Below the pieces are notes generated by a model that was given only the letters and a program-made list of their open reading frames with translations, searched no databases and was not told the origin of the DNA. Below are positions 34,831 through 43,413 of a stretch of DNA of 64,000 nucleotides, in pieces. The position numbers were made by a program, and so were the translations under genes. Numbering within the stretch: the stretch's first letter is position 1; every line of letters begins with the position of its first letter. Source of the stretch: Rhodoplanes serenus (GTDB lineage Bacteria; Pseudomonadota; Alphaproteobacteria; Rhizobiales; Xanthobacteraceae); the NCBI GenBank assembly GCA_945893145.1, contig CAMDDZ010000015.1, positions 17,691-81,690 on the forward strand, written 5' to 3'.

Positions 34831-35961
34831 TCAGATCACATACTGACGCAGCGGCGGATAGCCGTTGAAGCCGACCGACGAGTAGGTCGTCGTATAGGCC
34901 CCGGTCGCCTCCAGCAGCACCTTGTCGCCGATCGAAAGTGTGACCGGCAGCGGGTAGGGCGTCTTTTCGTAGAGCACGTCCACCGAGTCGCAGGTCGGGC
35001 CGGCGATGACGCATGGCGCCATCTCGTCCTTGTCCTTCGTGGTCTTGATCGGGTAGCGGATCGACTCCCCGATGGTCTCGGCGAGACCGTGGAACTTGCC
35101 GATGTCGAGATAGACCCAGCGCGTCTCGTCTTCCGGCGAGCGCTTGGCGATCAGCACCACTTCGGCCTCGATCAAGCCAGCATTGCCGACCAGGCCGCGG
35201 CCCGGCTCGACGATGGTGTTCGGGATGTTGTTGCCGAAGTGCTTGCGCAGCGCCTTGAAGATCGCCTTGCCATAGCTCTCCAGCCGCGGCGTCTTGCGGA
35301 TGTACTTCGCCGGGAAGCCGCCGCCGAGGTTGACCATCGACAGGTTGATGCCACGCTCTGCGCAGGTCTTGAACACCGACGCGGTCGAGGCGAGCGCACG
35401 GTCCCAGGCCTCCACGTTGTGCTGCTGCGAGCCGACGTGGAACGAGATGCCATGGGCGACGAGCCCCAGCTTGTGGGCGTGTTCGAGGATGTCGGCGGCA
35501 TAGTCTGGCTCGCAGCCGAACTTCCGCGACAGCGGCCATTCGGCGCCGGTGCCGTCGCAGACGATGCGGCAGATCACCCGCGAGCCGGGCGCGGCGCGCG
35601 CGACCTTCTCGACCTCAGCCTCGCAATCGATCGCAAACAGCGTGATGCCGAGCCGGAAGGCCGAGGCGATCTCGCTCTCCTTCTTGATGGTATTGCCGTA
35701 GGAGATGCGGTCGGGCGTGCAGCCGGCCGCAAGCACCATTTCGGTCTCCGCGACCGAGGCGACGTCGAAGCACGAGCCGAGCGCGACGAGCATCTTGAGG
35801 ATCTCGGGCGCCGGGTTGGCCTTCACCGCGTAGAACACCTTGGTGTCCGGCAGGGCCTTGGCGAAGGCAACGTAATTATCGCGGACGACATCGAGGTCGA
35901 CCACGAGACACGGACCTTCAGATTTGCGGTATTTCAGGAATTCGCGAATGCGTGCGGTCAT
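34831..35961 (-). CDS. speC: Ornithine (lysine/ornithine) decarboxylase, fold type III
   Basis: A PLP enzyme of 376 residues of the eukaryote-like group IV decarboxylases, producing putrescine from ornithine (possibly cadaverine from lysine). The Schiff-base lysine is K47 in YAVKANP. The phosphate-binding glycine motif is NLGGGFPAKY, VEPGRGLVGNAG binds the cofactor, and the catalytic Cys near 324 is in GPTCDSVD. The 5' region carries a ~470-base leader resembling the alphaproteobacterial speF RNA, which is normally found upstream of exactly this gene type. It ends at the shared terminator. Confidence 0.92.
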   Translation of the reverse strand: MTARIREFLKYRKSEGPCLVVDLDVVRDNYVAFAKALPDTKVFYAVKANPAPEILKMLVALGSCFDVASVAETEMVLAAGCTPDRISYGNTIKKESEIASAFRLGITLFAIDCEAEVEKVARAAPGSRVICRIVCDGTGAEWPLSRKFGCEPDYAADILEHAHKLGLVAHGISFHVGSQQHNVEAWDRALASTASVFKTCAERGINLSMVNLGGGFPAKYIRKTPRLESYGKAIFKALRKHFGNNIPNTIVEPGRGLVGNAGLIEAEVVLIAKRSPEDETRWVYLDIGKFHGLAETIGESIRYPIKTTKDKDEMAPCVIAGPTCDSVDVLYEKTPYPLPVTLSIGDKVLLEATGAYTTTYSSVGFNGYPPLRQYVI

Positions 35962-35974
35962 TTCGACCTATGCT

Positions 35975-36400
35975 CCTCTATCCGGTCGCGGCTCTGAGCC
36001 GCCTCAGGTGAACCTGCTGTGATGACCGACCGCTCGCGCGGTTGCGGACATCACATCGATGGCTGCCTTGGTCCGGATAAGGGAGATCCCGTTCCGCACT
36101 GCTGGCAAAGATGGACAAGCCTCTTCGGTGTCCCCGGCATTCGCGCCGGCAGTAACCAAAAAAGCCCTTCCGTCGTTGCTTTAAGCCGCGTCCCCCGTTG
36201 AGCGCGGGGTGCGCCGGTTTCGCCTCCGGCTTGCCGATCACATCGGCGCCTCATCAGGACATGTCCCGCTGAGACACCTAGCAAGGAAGAGAAAAACTTT
36301 TTCTCTTCCGTAGGCGGCTGTCCGGCCTCTTGTCCGGACCCCACCGATCGACACGCGGCCACAGGCACGTGCGAAATTGGGCAAGAAACAAATGAATCGA
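35975..36400 (-). ncRNA. Candidate speF leader RNA upstream of ornithine decarboxylase
   Basis: About 470 non-coding bases precede the decarboxylase start. Read on the minus strand, the region is rich in stems: a perfect 12-bp inverted repeat GGAAGAGAAAAA/TTTTTCTCTTCC (36285-36309), followed by CTCAGCGGGACATGTCC with the palindrome GGACATGTCC (36257-36266), then GCCGATGTGATCGGC and further hairpins. The speF motif is an alphaproteobacterial element known from comparative genomics to precede ornithine decarboxylase genes. The match here is from position and remembered features, not a covariance search. Ends are approximate. An 87-codon ORF inside it looks non-coding. Confidence 0.6.
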
Positions 36401-36403
36401 ATC

Positions 36404-36416
36404 TGACTCAGAGTCA
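36404..36416. promoter_or_regulatory. Palindrome TGACTCAGAGTCA at the leader's 5' end
   Basis: A perfect 13-base palindrome overlapping a TTGACT (-35-like) sequence on the minus strand (36412-36417). It is placed where the promoter of the ornithine decarboxylase leader should be. It may be an operator; the -10 element is not clear. Confidence 0.4.
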
Positions 36417-36515
36417 ACCTTTTTGGTGGGTGAAGCGCGCGGACCCCCAACAGATTGCGGGCGCGACTCTGCTTAAGGATTTTTTTACGGATCGCAGCGC
36501 GCGGCGATGCTGGCT

Positions 36516-36842
36516 TCAATCGCGCGCGGTGAACGGCTCGATGAGGCGCGCGTTGACGATGAAGCGCGCCATCACGGCGACGCCCACCAGGAAGAAAAAT
36601 GCCTGCAAAACATGGACGCCGGTGCTCTCCGGCGGCGAAAACTCGACGCCGACCAGCGACACCAGAGACTGCACCAGGCCGACGAGGAAATTGCCGAAGC
36701 CGGTGAGGCTCTCCAGCGCCCAGCCGCCTGCGAAGGCCGCGCCGAACACCTCGGCGCCGATCAGGATGGCGGCGCTGATCACGGTGACCACGTTGAGCCA
36801 GATGACTCGGGTGCCCTGCGGCTTCTGGGTGGTGGCGTTCAT
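36516..36842 (-). CDS. Hypothetical small membrane protein
   Basis: A 108-residue protein with hydrophobic segments at ~13-40 (VIWLNVVTVISAAILIGAEVF) and ~76-97 (VHVLQAFFFLVGVAVMARFIV). A central amphipathic stretch reads LTGFGNFLVGLVQSLVSLVGVEF. No signal peptide or known motif was seen. It is on the same strand as, and upstream of, the decarboxylase leader, but is separated from it by about 100 bases including the palindrome. Function unknown. Confidence 0.6.
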   Translation of the reverse strand: MNATTQKPQGTRVIWLNVVTVISAAILIGAEVFGAAFAGGWALESLTGFGNFLVGLVQSLVSLVGVEFSPPESTGVHVLQAFFFLVGVAVMARFIVNARLIEPFTARD

Positions 36843-36949
36843 CGACTCAAGTCCTAGGCTCTAGCCCATCGAGGGGCAGCGGTGCGGCCGCAATGTCCCC
36901 GATATGGGCGGCAGGATCAAGGCCACAAGCCCTGCGGTGGCGCCGCGTC

Positions 36950-37825
36950 TCATGCCTCCTTCATGGTCCGGCGCTCGATCTCCAGGAGCCGGTCGAGGCC
37001 AGTAACCTTATGCGCGGCCTTCATCTCGCGCTCGGCGCCGCCCGGGCCGAGGAATGGGTCCATGGTGTCCGTCGCCAGGTGCTCGTAGGAGCCGCGCACC
37101 GCCTTAACCATCGCGGCGAACGCCGTCCCGGACGAGGCGGCGAGCCGATAGCCCATCCTGACCATCTCGGCCTTGGAGACCGGGAAGGTGGACCAGCCGT
37201 CGGGCGGCGCGAAGGTCATCAGCGGGGCTGGCAACCGCTCGGCGATGTGGCGCATCTCCTCCGGCTTTCGTCCCCAGACGAACAGCATGTCGGCGCCGGC
37301 CTTCTTCATCGCCTCGGCCCGGCGCAGCGCGTCGTCCATGCCGCCGACCCGGATCGCGTTGGTGCGGCCGACGATGATTGTGTCCGGATTGTTGCGGGCC
37401 GCGACCGCCTCGCGGATTCGGTCGGCGGCGAGCTGCGGGGTCACCAGGTTGTCGATGCCAACGTGGTGCTCGACCCGCCGCGGCAGCAGCTGGTCCTCGA
37501 TTTCGATGCACTGGACGCCAGCCGCCTCCGACATCGCGACGGTGCGGTGGATGTGGACCGGGTCGCCCCAGCCGCCGCCGGCATCGAGCACCACCGGGAT
37601 TTTGCAGACCGTGCGGATATCGACCACGACCTGGATCATCTCGGTGAGTGACAGCCCGGCCTCAGTCACGCCCTTGTACCAGCCCAGCGAGCCGCCGCTC
37701 AGATAGGCGGCCTTGAAGCCCGCCAACATCGCCATCTGCGCCATGATCGGATTGAGCGCGCACGGCGCGACGATGAGGTCGGGGCCTTTGATGAGTTGAC
37801 TGAGCTTTTCCAATTCACGCTCCAT
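36950..37825 (-). CDS. Isocitrate lyase/PEP mutase family enzyme
   Basis: A 291-residue TIM-barrel lyase related to 2-methylisocitrate lyase, oxaloacetate decarboxylase and PEP mutase. Conserved parts are AYLSGGSLGWYKG, the metal-binding VVLDAGGGWGDP, IEIEDQLLPRRVEHH and IIVGRTNAIRVGGMDDALRRAEAMKKAGADMLFV. The KKCGH motif of isocitrate lyase is replaced by LLPRR, so isocitrate is not the likely substrate; a 2-substituted oxalacetate or methyl-branched C4-C5 acid is possible. The start is ATG 37825; the much longer open frame upstream is antisense to the ModA-like gene. Confidence 0.85.
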   Translation of the reverse strand: MERELEKLSQLIKGPDLIVAPCALNPIMAQMAMLAGFKAAYLSGGSLGWYKGVTEAGLSLTEMIQVVVDIRTVCKIPVVLDAGGGWGDPVHIHRTVAMSEAAGVQCIEIEDQLLPRRVEHHVGIDNLVTPQLAADRIREAVAARNNPDTIIVGRTNAIRVGGMDDALRRAEAMKKAGADMLFVWGRKPEEMRHIAERLPAPLMTFAPPDGWSTFPVSKAEMVRMGYRLAASSGTAFAAMVKAVRGSYEHLATDTMDPFLGPGGAEREMKAAHKVTGLDRLLEIERRTMKEA

Positions 37826-37864
37826 TGTCCTATACCGAGGCGAGTATGCGGGAGGAGCGACAGG

Positions 37865-38569
37865 GTGGCCAAGCTCAAGGTGATGTGCGCGCGTTCGATG
37901 CATGTGGCGGTCGGCGCGCTCGGTAAGGCGTTTGCGGCGAGCGCGGGCCATGAGGTCGCGTTCGACTTCGGCACGGTGGGCGCGCTGCAAGCCAAGCTCG
38001 ATGCCGGCGACACCGCCGACGTGGTGATTCTGTCGGTGCCGGCCATCGCCAAGCTGGAGCAGGCGGGCGCGGTGGTGCCCGGCTCGCGGGCGAACGTGGC
38101 CAAGACCTTCATTGCGCTCTGCATTCGCGCCGGCGCGCCGGTGCCCGACTTCCGCACTGCCGAGTCGTTTAAGCGCGTGCTGGCGGAGGCTCGCGCCATC
38201 GCCACCAGCGATCCGGCGGTCGGCGGCTCTGCGGGCGTCTATCTCGCCAAGATGTTCGAGCAGGAGGGGCTTGGCCCGCTGATGAAGGCCAAAAGCCTGC
38301 CGCAGCAGAGCGGCGTCGAGGTCGCCAAGCGCGTGGTCGAGGGCAAGGCCGATTTCGGGCTGACGTTGTCCGGTGAGGTGGCCTCGGTCGAGGGCGCCGC
38401 GATCGCCGGCGCGCTGCCGCCGCCGTTCGGCCAGGACACGATCTATTGCGCGGCCGTGATGGCGGCGAGCGGCGCGAAGGGGGCGGCGGCGGATTTCATC
38501 GCGGCGCTCACCAAGCCCGACATGCACGCGGCCTGGAAGAAAGCTGGATTCGAGCCCGCCGGAGCCTGA
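37865..38569 (+). CDS. ModA-like substrate-binding domain protein without signal peptide
   Basis: A 234-residue type II binding-protein fold related to molybdate-binding ModA. It begins directly at the mature domain (VAKLKVMCARSMHVAVGALGKAFAA) without a secretion signal. Typical features are GTVGALQAKLDAGDTADVVILSVPAI and SDPAVGGSAGVYLAKMFEQEGL. The GTG start at 37865 follows a GGAGGAG ribosome-binding site; the ATG at 37796 would overlap the divergent lyase gene. No modBC genes follow. It may be a cytosolic ligand-binding or sensor protein, or use an unconventional export route. It is divergent from the PEP mutase-family gene (39-base spacer). Confidence 0.78.
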   Translation: MAKLKVMCARSMHVAVGALGKAFAASAGHEVAFDFGTVGALQAKLDAGDTADVVILSVPAIAKLEQAGAVVPGSRANVAKTFIALCIRAGAPVPDFRTAESFKRVLAEARAIATSDPAVGGSAGVYLAKMFEQEGLGPLMKAKSLPQQSGVEVAKRVVEGKADFGLTLSGEVASVEGAAIAGALPPPFGQDTIYCAAVMAASGAKGAAADFIAALTKPDMHAAWKKAGFEPAGA

Positions 38570-38650
38570 GGTGCCGCCGGCCGCGGCACGCGTCAGCCTT
38601 AAGGCGTAGATTCGGAAGCGCCGAATCAACGGCCACACACGGAGGCTCCC

Positions 38651-39175
38651 ATGGCAGGCTTATCAGCCGAACAGGAAGCAATGGTCGCGTTGTTCCAGCG
38701 GCATGTGGCGGCGGAACTCGCCGGCGATCTCGACACCACCATGGCGACGATGACCGACGACCCTCACCTGCACAATGTGCCGTCGATGGTCGGCGGCGCC
38801 GGGCGCGACGGCGTGCGGGCGTTCTACCGCAATCATCTGGTCGGCAAGTTCTTTCCGCCGGATGTGAAGATGACGGACGTGTCGCGCACCGTGGGGGTCA
38901 ATCAGGTGGTCGACGAGCTGGTGATCAGCTTCACCCACACCATGGTGATCGACTGGCTGCTGCCTGGCGTTGCGCCCACCGGCAAGCCCGTCGAGATGGC
39001 GGTCGCGGTCATTGTCGGATTCAAGGACGGCAAGATCTCCCACGAGCATATCTACTGGGATCAGGCCAGCGTGCTGGTGCAGATCGGGCTGCTCAATCCG
39101 GCGAACCTCCCGGTCTGCGGCGCCGAGGGCGCGCGCCGGGTGCTCAATCCCAAACTGCCGCCACGGAAGATGTAA
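38651..39175 (+). CDS. NTF2/SnoaL-like protein
   Basis: A 174-residue protein of the NTF2-like cone fold, with helix ~5-24, MATMTDDPHLHNVPSMVGGAGRDGVRAFYRNHL (~32-64) and VAVIVGFKDGKISHEHIYWDQASVLVQIGLL (~119-149). The HEHIYWDQAS ending is typical of SnoaL-like/ester-cyclase relatives encoded near catabolic genes. No catalytic activity can be assigned. It follows the ModA-like gene by 81 bases and converges on the OGT-like gene. Confidence 0.8.
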   Translation: MAGLSAEQEAMVALFQRHVAAELAGDLDTTMATMTDDPHLHNVPSMVGGAGRDGVRAFYRNHLVGKFFPPDVKMTDVSRTVGVNQVVDELVISFTHTMVIDWLLPGVAPTGKPVEMAVAVIVGFKDGKISHEHIYWDQASVLVQIGLLNPANLPVCGAEGARRVLNPKLPPRKM

Positions 39176-39201
39176 CGAGGCGTCCGGGCGCTTGGTGGGC
39201 T

Positions 39202-41106
39202 CTAACGATTCGTTTCGACGCTGAAGCCGCGCGGTGGCTCGCCGCGCTGGCAAGTGTCCCACATGGTCCGGTAGGCTGCCTCGATGTTGCGGGTGAAGCG
39301 CGCAGTGTCAAACAGGCCGCCGGTCTTTTGATTGGCGGCGAGCTTGGCCTTCTTTTCGGCGAGCAGGGCTGGATCGCGCGCAAGCTTCAGCGCCAGCGCC
39401 TCATAGTCCGCCAAGTTCGCCGTGACCAACTCGGGCAGGCCCGCTGCCGTGGCCAGGCTCGCCGCGGCACGTCCCGCGAACGCCTGACCAAGACACGTCA
39501 GCACCGGCAGTCCGGCATACAGCGCATCCGCGGCGGTGCTATGGGCGTTGAACGGCAGCGTATCGAGGAACAGGTCGGCGCGGCGGTGCCGCGCCAGGTG
39601 GTCTTCGTTGCGGGCAACGCGCGGCGAGAAGATCAGCCGGTCCGCCTGCACGCCGCGCGCTTCCGCCTCGCGCCGCAAATTGGCAACGGTTGTTTCGCGG
39701 GTCCCCGACAGCCACAGCACGCTTCCGGGAACCTCGGACAAGAGCCGCATCCAAATGTCGAAGATGCGCGGCGTGATCTTGTAGCTGTTGTTGAACGAGC
39801 AGAACACAAAGCCGGTCTCGGGCAGGCCAAGCTCGGTGCGCGCCGGGATGTGCTCGGCGATCTCACGCTTGGCGTCGTTGACCATGAAGCTGTCGGGCAG
39901 ATAGGCGACCTGCTCGACGTACAGCGGCCGCTGCGCCTCTGGGATCACGATCCGGTCGGCGATGACGTAGTCGATGTGCTTGGCGCCCAGCGTTCCGGAA
40001 AAGCCCAGATAGTTCACCTGAATGGGCGCGGGCCGCATCGCCAAAATCAGAGGCCGGCAGCCGGACGTGTGGCCCATGAGATCGACGGCGATATCGATCT
40101 CCTGTTCGCGCATCAGGCGCGCCACCTCGACGTCGCTTTTGGCGCGAACGTCGATGAATCGCTCGAAGCCGGCGCGAAACCGGCTCAGAACCTGACTGGA
40201 ATCGTCAACGCCAATTGAAAATGCGATCGGTTCGAAGCGCGATCGGTCGTGCTGCTCGATGATGCCGACCATCAGATGGGCGACCGGATGATTGCGGAAA
40301 TCCGCCGACAGGTAGCCGACCCGAATGCGGTCGTGACTGTATCGTTCGCCGTTCCAAAACGGCTTGACCGGGGTCGGGTAGTTCTGCGCGACAAAAACCC
40401 GCGCGCATTGGGATTGGTCCTCCGGCGTTTCCGATATTGCGAGGAACGGAAACGGCACGACGTCAGCGGCCCCGCCACGAACCGCCTTGATCAAATTGTC
40501 GCGCTGGCGCTCGAAGTCGCGCCAGTCGCAAAACTGCATCTGGATATGCAGCCGCTGTGTTGCGGCCGAGCTCAAGTTGGGATTGAGCGCCAGCGCGCGT
40601 TCGTAGCTCGCCAGCGCTTCATCCGAGCGGCCCAGGTCGTAGAGCACGTTGCCGCGATTGTTCCAGGCGTCGGCAAAGCGTCCTTCGATCCGCAGCGCCG
40701 CATCGCAATGGCGCAGCGCGTCCTCGAAGCGGCCTTGGTGCCGCAGGATCGCGCTGAAGTTCGCGTGAGCGAGCGCGTGGTTGGGATTGAGCCGGAGCGC
40801 TTTCTCGTAACTCGCGACCGCGCGGGCGTGGTCGCCGAGCTGGAATTGCACCCGGCCGAGGTTGACCAGCGTATCGACCGCGTTCGGATTGACCCGGACC
40901 GCTTCCGTCATAAGCGGAAGCGCCGCCGCGAAATCGCCGCGCTGGGCTTCGATCAGGCCCAGCATGTGCAGGGAGTCGAACTGTTTTTTGTCGCTGGCGA
41001 GAACCTGTCTGAAGATCGCCTCGGCCTCGGCGGCCCGGCCCATCTGAAACGCCGCGTAAGCCCGGCTGAGCGTGCCCTGCAAGGCCGCGGGTGGCATTTT
41101 CGGCAT
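39202..41106 (-). CDS. TPR-containing O-GlcNAc transferase-like glycosyltransferase
   Basis: A 634-residue protein of the Glyco_transf_41 (OGT/SPINDLY) family. The first ~210 residues form five to six tetratricopeptide repeats (e.g. GDHARAVASYEKALRLNPNHALAHANFSAILRHQGR). The catalytic part contains RIRVGYLSADFRNHPVAHLMVGIIEQHDRSRFEPIAFS and DIAVDLMGHTSGCRPLILAMRPAPIQVNYLGFSGTLGAKHIDYVIAD, and the UDP-binding lobe FCSFNNSYKITPRIFDIWMRLLSEVPGSVLWL plus DLFLDTLPFNAHSTAADALYAGLPVLTC. It probably glycosylates proteins in the cytoplasm, with donor unknown. The start is ATG 41106; a GTG at 41118 is an alternative. Confidence 0.88.
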   Translation of the reverse strand: MPKMPPAALQGTLSRAYAAFQMGRAAEAEAIFRQVLASDKKQFDSLHMLGLIEAQRGDFAAALPLMTEAVRVNPNAVDTLVNLGRVQFQLGDHARAVASYEKALRLNPNHALAHANFSAILRHQGRFEDALRHCDAALRIEGRFADAWNNRGNVLYDLGRSDEALASYERALALNPNLSSAATQRLHIQMQFCDWRDFERQRDNLIKAVRGGAADVVPFPFLAISETPEDQSQCARVFVAQNYPTPVKPFWNGERYSHDRIRVGYLSADFRNHPVAHLMVGIIEQHDRSRFEPIAFSIGVDDSSQVLSRFRAGFERFIDVRAKSDVEVARLMREQEIDIAVDLMGHTSGCRPLILAMRPAPIQVNYLGFSGTLGAKHIDYVIADRIVIPEAQRPLYVEQVAYLPDSFMVNDAKREIAEHIPARTELGLPETGFVFCSFNNSYKITPRIFDIWMRLLSEVPGSVLWLSGTRETTVANLRREAEARGVQADRLIFSPRVARNEDHLARHRRADLFLDTLPFNAHSTAADALYAGLPVLTCLGQAFAGRAAASLATAAGLPELVTANLADYEALALKLARDPALLAEKKAKLAANQKTGGLFDTARFTRNIEAAYRTMWDTCQRGEPPRGFSVETNR

Positions 41107-41196
41107 CGCTTCGACCACTCACCAGGATGGCGCGGCAATGGACTGAATGCTGCCCAAGTTTTTCCGGAGACGCAAACGGCTGGTGATTTCGGAGAA

Positions 41197-42168
41197 CTAT
41201 TCCGGCTTCAGCTTCAGATCGGCCGCAATCCGCTTCCAGCGCGGTACTTCGGCGGCCATCCGGTCGCGCAGCACATCGGCGCCGCTCAGCTTCAACGTGA
41301 TGCCCGCGGCGCTCGTCCGCTGCACCATCAGTTCGTGGCTGCGCATCACGGCGAGCTCGCGTTCGAGCCGCGCCACGATTGTCTGTGGCAGGCCACGGGG
41401 ACCAAACAGCCCATACCAATTGGCCATCGAATAGCCCGGCACCAGTTCGGCGATCGAGGGCACATCGGGCAATTCTGGCAGGCGCTGTGGCGAGCACACG
41501 GCGAGCACGCGGATGCGGCCATCGCGCGCCGGCCCCAGCGCCTCGATGGTGCTGGAGAACACCGAGTCGATGTCGCCGGCGTAGAGCGCGGTCATGCCGG
41601 GCGCCATGCCGCGGAACGGCACGTGCAACAGGTTGATGCCGGCCATGGTCTTGAGCAATTCGCCCGACAGGTGATTGCCCGAGCCCACGCCGCCGCTGCC
41701 GTAGGTGATCCGGCCCGGCTCCGCTTTGGCCTTGGCGAGGTAATCCGCAAAGGTGCGGATCGGGCTGTCGCCGCGCACCGCGAGGATGATCGGCACCTCG
41801 GCGATCAGGCTGATTGGCGTGAGCCCCAAGGGATCGAACGGCAGGTTGGGATAAAGCGCCGGCGCAATCGCGATCGACGAGGTGGTGAACAACAGGCTCG
41901 CGCCGTCCGGCGCGGCCTGCGCCACCACCTGCGCGCCAATGGTGCCGCCGGCGCCGCCGCGGTTCTCCAGGATGAAGGTGCCCTTGGTCTGCGCCGAGAG
42001 CCGCTCGTTCATCAGGCGCGCCGGCATGTCCACCGGTCCGCCGGCCGCGTAGGGCACCATGACCCGCACCGCGACCGATGGCGGCCAGTCCTGCGCGTGG
42101 GCGGGGAGCGCCAGCGCCGTCAGCGCGGCAGCGAGTCCAGCGAATCCAAGAGAATGCGCGGCGTTCAT
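41197..42168 (-). CDS. Bug/TctC family binding protein, second of a coupled pair
   Basis: A 323-residue periplasmic binding protein. The signal peptide (residues 1-25, ending PAHAQDW) is followed by VAVRVMVPYAAGGPVDMPARL with the ligand loop, ENRGGAGGTIGAQVVAQAAPDG and VPFRGMAPGMTALYAGD. The ATG at 42168 overlaps the TGA of the upstream Bug gene (ATGA), so the two are translationally coupled. Two overlapping Bug genes are unusual, and the ligands probably differ. The frame also allows an upstream start at 42207 inside the previous gene. Confidence 0.92.
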   Translation of the reverse strand: MNAAHSLGFAGLAAALTALALPAHAQDWPPSVAVRVMVPYAAGGPVDMPARLMNERLSAQTKGTFILENRGGAGGTIGAQVVAQAAPDGASLLFTTSSIAIAPALYPNLPFDPLGLTPISLIAEVPIILAVRGDSPIRTFADYLAKAKAEPGRITYGSGGVGSGNHLSGELLKTMAGINLLHVPFRGMAPGMTALYAGDIDSVFSSTIEALGPARDGRIRVLAVCSPQRLPELPDVPSIAELVPGYSMANWYGLFGPRGLPQTIVARLERELAVMRSHELMVQRTSAAGITLKLSGADVLRDRMAAEVPRWKRIAADLKLKPE

Positions 42169-43142
42169 TCCATCACCAATCCGGCGGCTTTCACCGGCCC
42201 GGCCCATTTCGCGACTTCGGAGTCGATGAACTGACGCAAATATTCCGGCCCTCGCCGGTTCGGTGCGGCGGGGATCAGCCCGATGGCGTCGAACCGCGCG
42301 CGCAGCTTCGGATCGTCGAGCGCTTTGCTCACCGCGGCGCTGAGCTTCGCCACCATGGCGGGCGTCGCGGCCTTCGGCAGCAGGATGGCGTTCCAGGCCG
42401 AGACGTCGAAATCCTTCAGGCCCTGTTCGTTGGCGGTGGGGAGATCGGGCAGCAGCGGCGTGCGCTCGCGCGCCAGCATCGCCAGCGCCTTGACCTGACC
42501 GGCCTTCACGGCCGGCACCCCGATCGAGACGTAGTTGCAGATGTAGTCGATGCGGCCGGCAATCAGGTCGGCGAATGCCGGTCCGCCGCCCCGATAGGGA
42601 ACGTGCGTGACGTTGACGCCCATGATCTGGTCGAGCATCACACAGGCGATGTGCGACGACGTGCCGGTGCCGCCCGACGAAAACACCATCTTGGCGTGGT
42701 TCTGTTTGGTGTAGGCGATGAACTCGGCGAGCGTGTTGGGCGGCAGGTCTTTCTTCGTCATCAGCAGCAACGGGGCGTCGGCGACGAAGCTCACCGGCTG
42801 GAAATCGTTCGCCGGGTGATAGAGCGGCGTTTTGTGCATCGAGTGGCTGATGGCATGCGTGCCGATCGAGCCGAGCACGAACATGTGGCTGTCGGCCGCG
42901 GCCTGCGATACGCGCAGCGAGCCGGTGGTGCCGCCGGCGCCCGGCACGTTCTCGATGACGATCTGCTGGCCGAGCGCTTCGCTCAGGGTCGGCTGCAGGA
43001 TGCGCGCCAGCGCGTCGAGCGGACCGCCGGCTGCGAATGGGGCGATCAGCGTCACCGGCCGGTTCGGCCAGTCCTGCGCGACCGCGGAGGTCGCGGCGAG
43101 CGCGCAGGCGAACAGGGCGCCTGCCATTGTTGTGATGCGCAT
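42165..43142 (-). CDS. Bug/TctC family binding protein, first of a coupled pair
   Basis: A 325-residue periplasmic binding protein with signal MRITTMAGALFACALAATSAVAQDW. It carries VTLIAPFAAGGPLDALARI, ENVPGAGGTTGSLRVSQAAADS and VPYRGGGPAFADLIAGRIDYIC. Overall it resembles the Bug protein encoded at 6793 more than its overlapping neighbour (GGPLD/GGPMD, cysteine in the R(I/V)DY(I/L)C segment). It starts the two-gene minus-strand unit. The 271-base spacer upstream (43143-43413) shows no ORF and no clear promoter. Confidence 0.92.
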   Translation of the reverse strand: MRITTMAGALFACALAATSAVAQDWPNRPVTLIAPFAAGGPLDALARILQPTLSEALGQQIVIENVPGAGGTTGSLRVSQAAADSHMFVLGSIGTHAISHSMHKTPLYHPANDFQPVSFVADAPLLLMTKKDLPPNTLAEFIAYTKQNHAKMVFSSGGTGTSSHIACVMLDQIMGVNVTHVPYRGGGPAFADLIAGRIDYICNYVSIGVPAVKAGQVKALAMLARERTPLLPDLPTANEQGLKDFDVSAWNAILLPKAATPAMVAKLSAAVSKALDDPKLRARFDAIGLIPAAPNRRGPEYLRQFIDSEVAKWAGPVKAAGLVME

Positions 43143-43413
43143 CGATCCTCCCGGTGTCCGGCTTTTTCGCCAGTCTCGGGTCGGCAGGCGCGCCGAGGCA
43201 AGTGGGTGCGACGACGGCGCGTCATGCGCCGGTTGCAGGGCCGGAGACGGGCCGGAACCGCGGCGGCTTTGCCGCGTTATGTCCCTTGAATCAGCGCCCG
43301 GCCACCCTATCTAAGGTCGGACAGTCCCGTGGCTTCGGCCGCGGCCCCAACTCCGAAGTGCCGCCTTACCACGGATGTACTGGAGGGTAGAGCGCTTGGA
43401 GTGGGGAAGCTGA

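Noticed and set aside
35978-36241. 87-codon minus-strand ORF in the ornithine decarboxylase leader
   Set aside because: Composition is Arg/Gly/Ser-rich without domain character, and the region fits a structured RNA leader better. A regulatory uORF cannot be fully excluded.
36950-38638. 562-codon open frame starting upstream of the PEP mutase-family gene
   Set aside because: Only the last 291 codons show family homology. The rest is antisense to the ModA-like gene, a GC-rich shadow frame.
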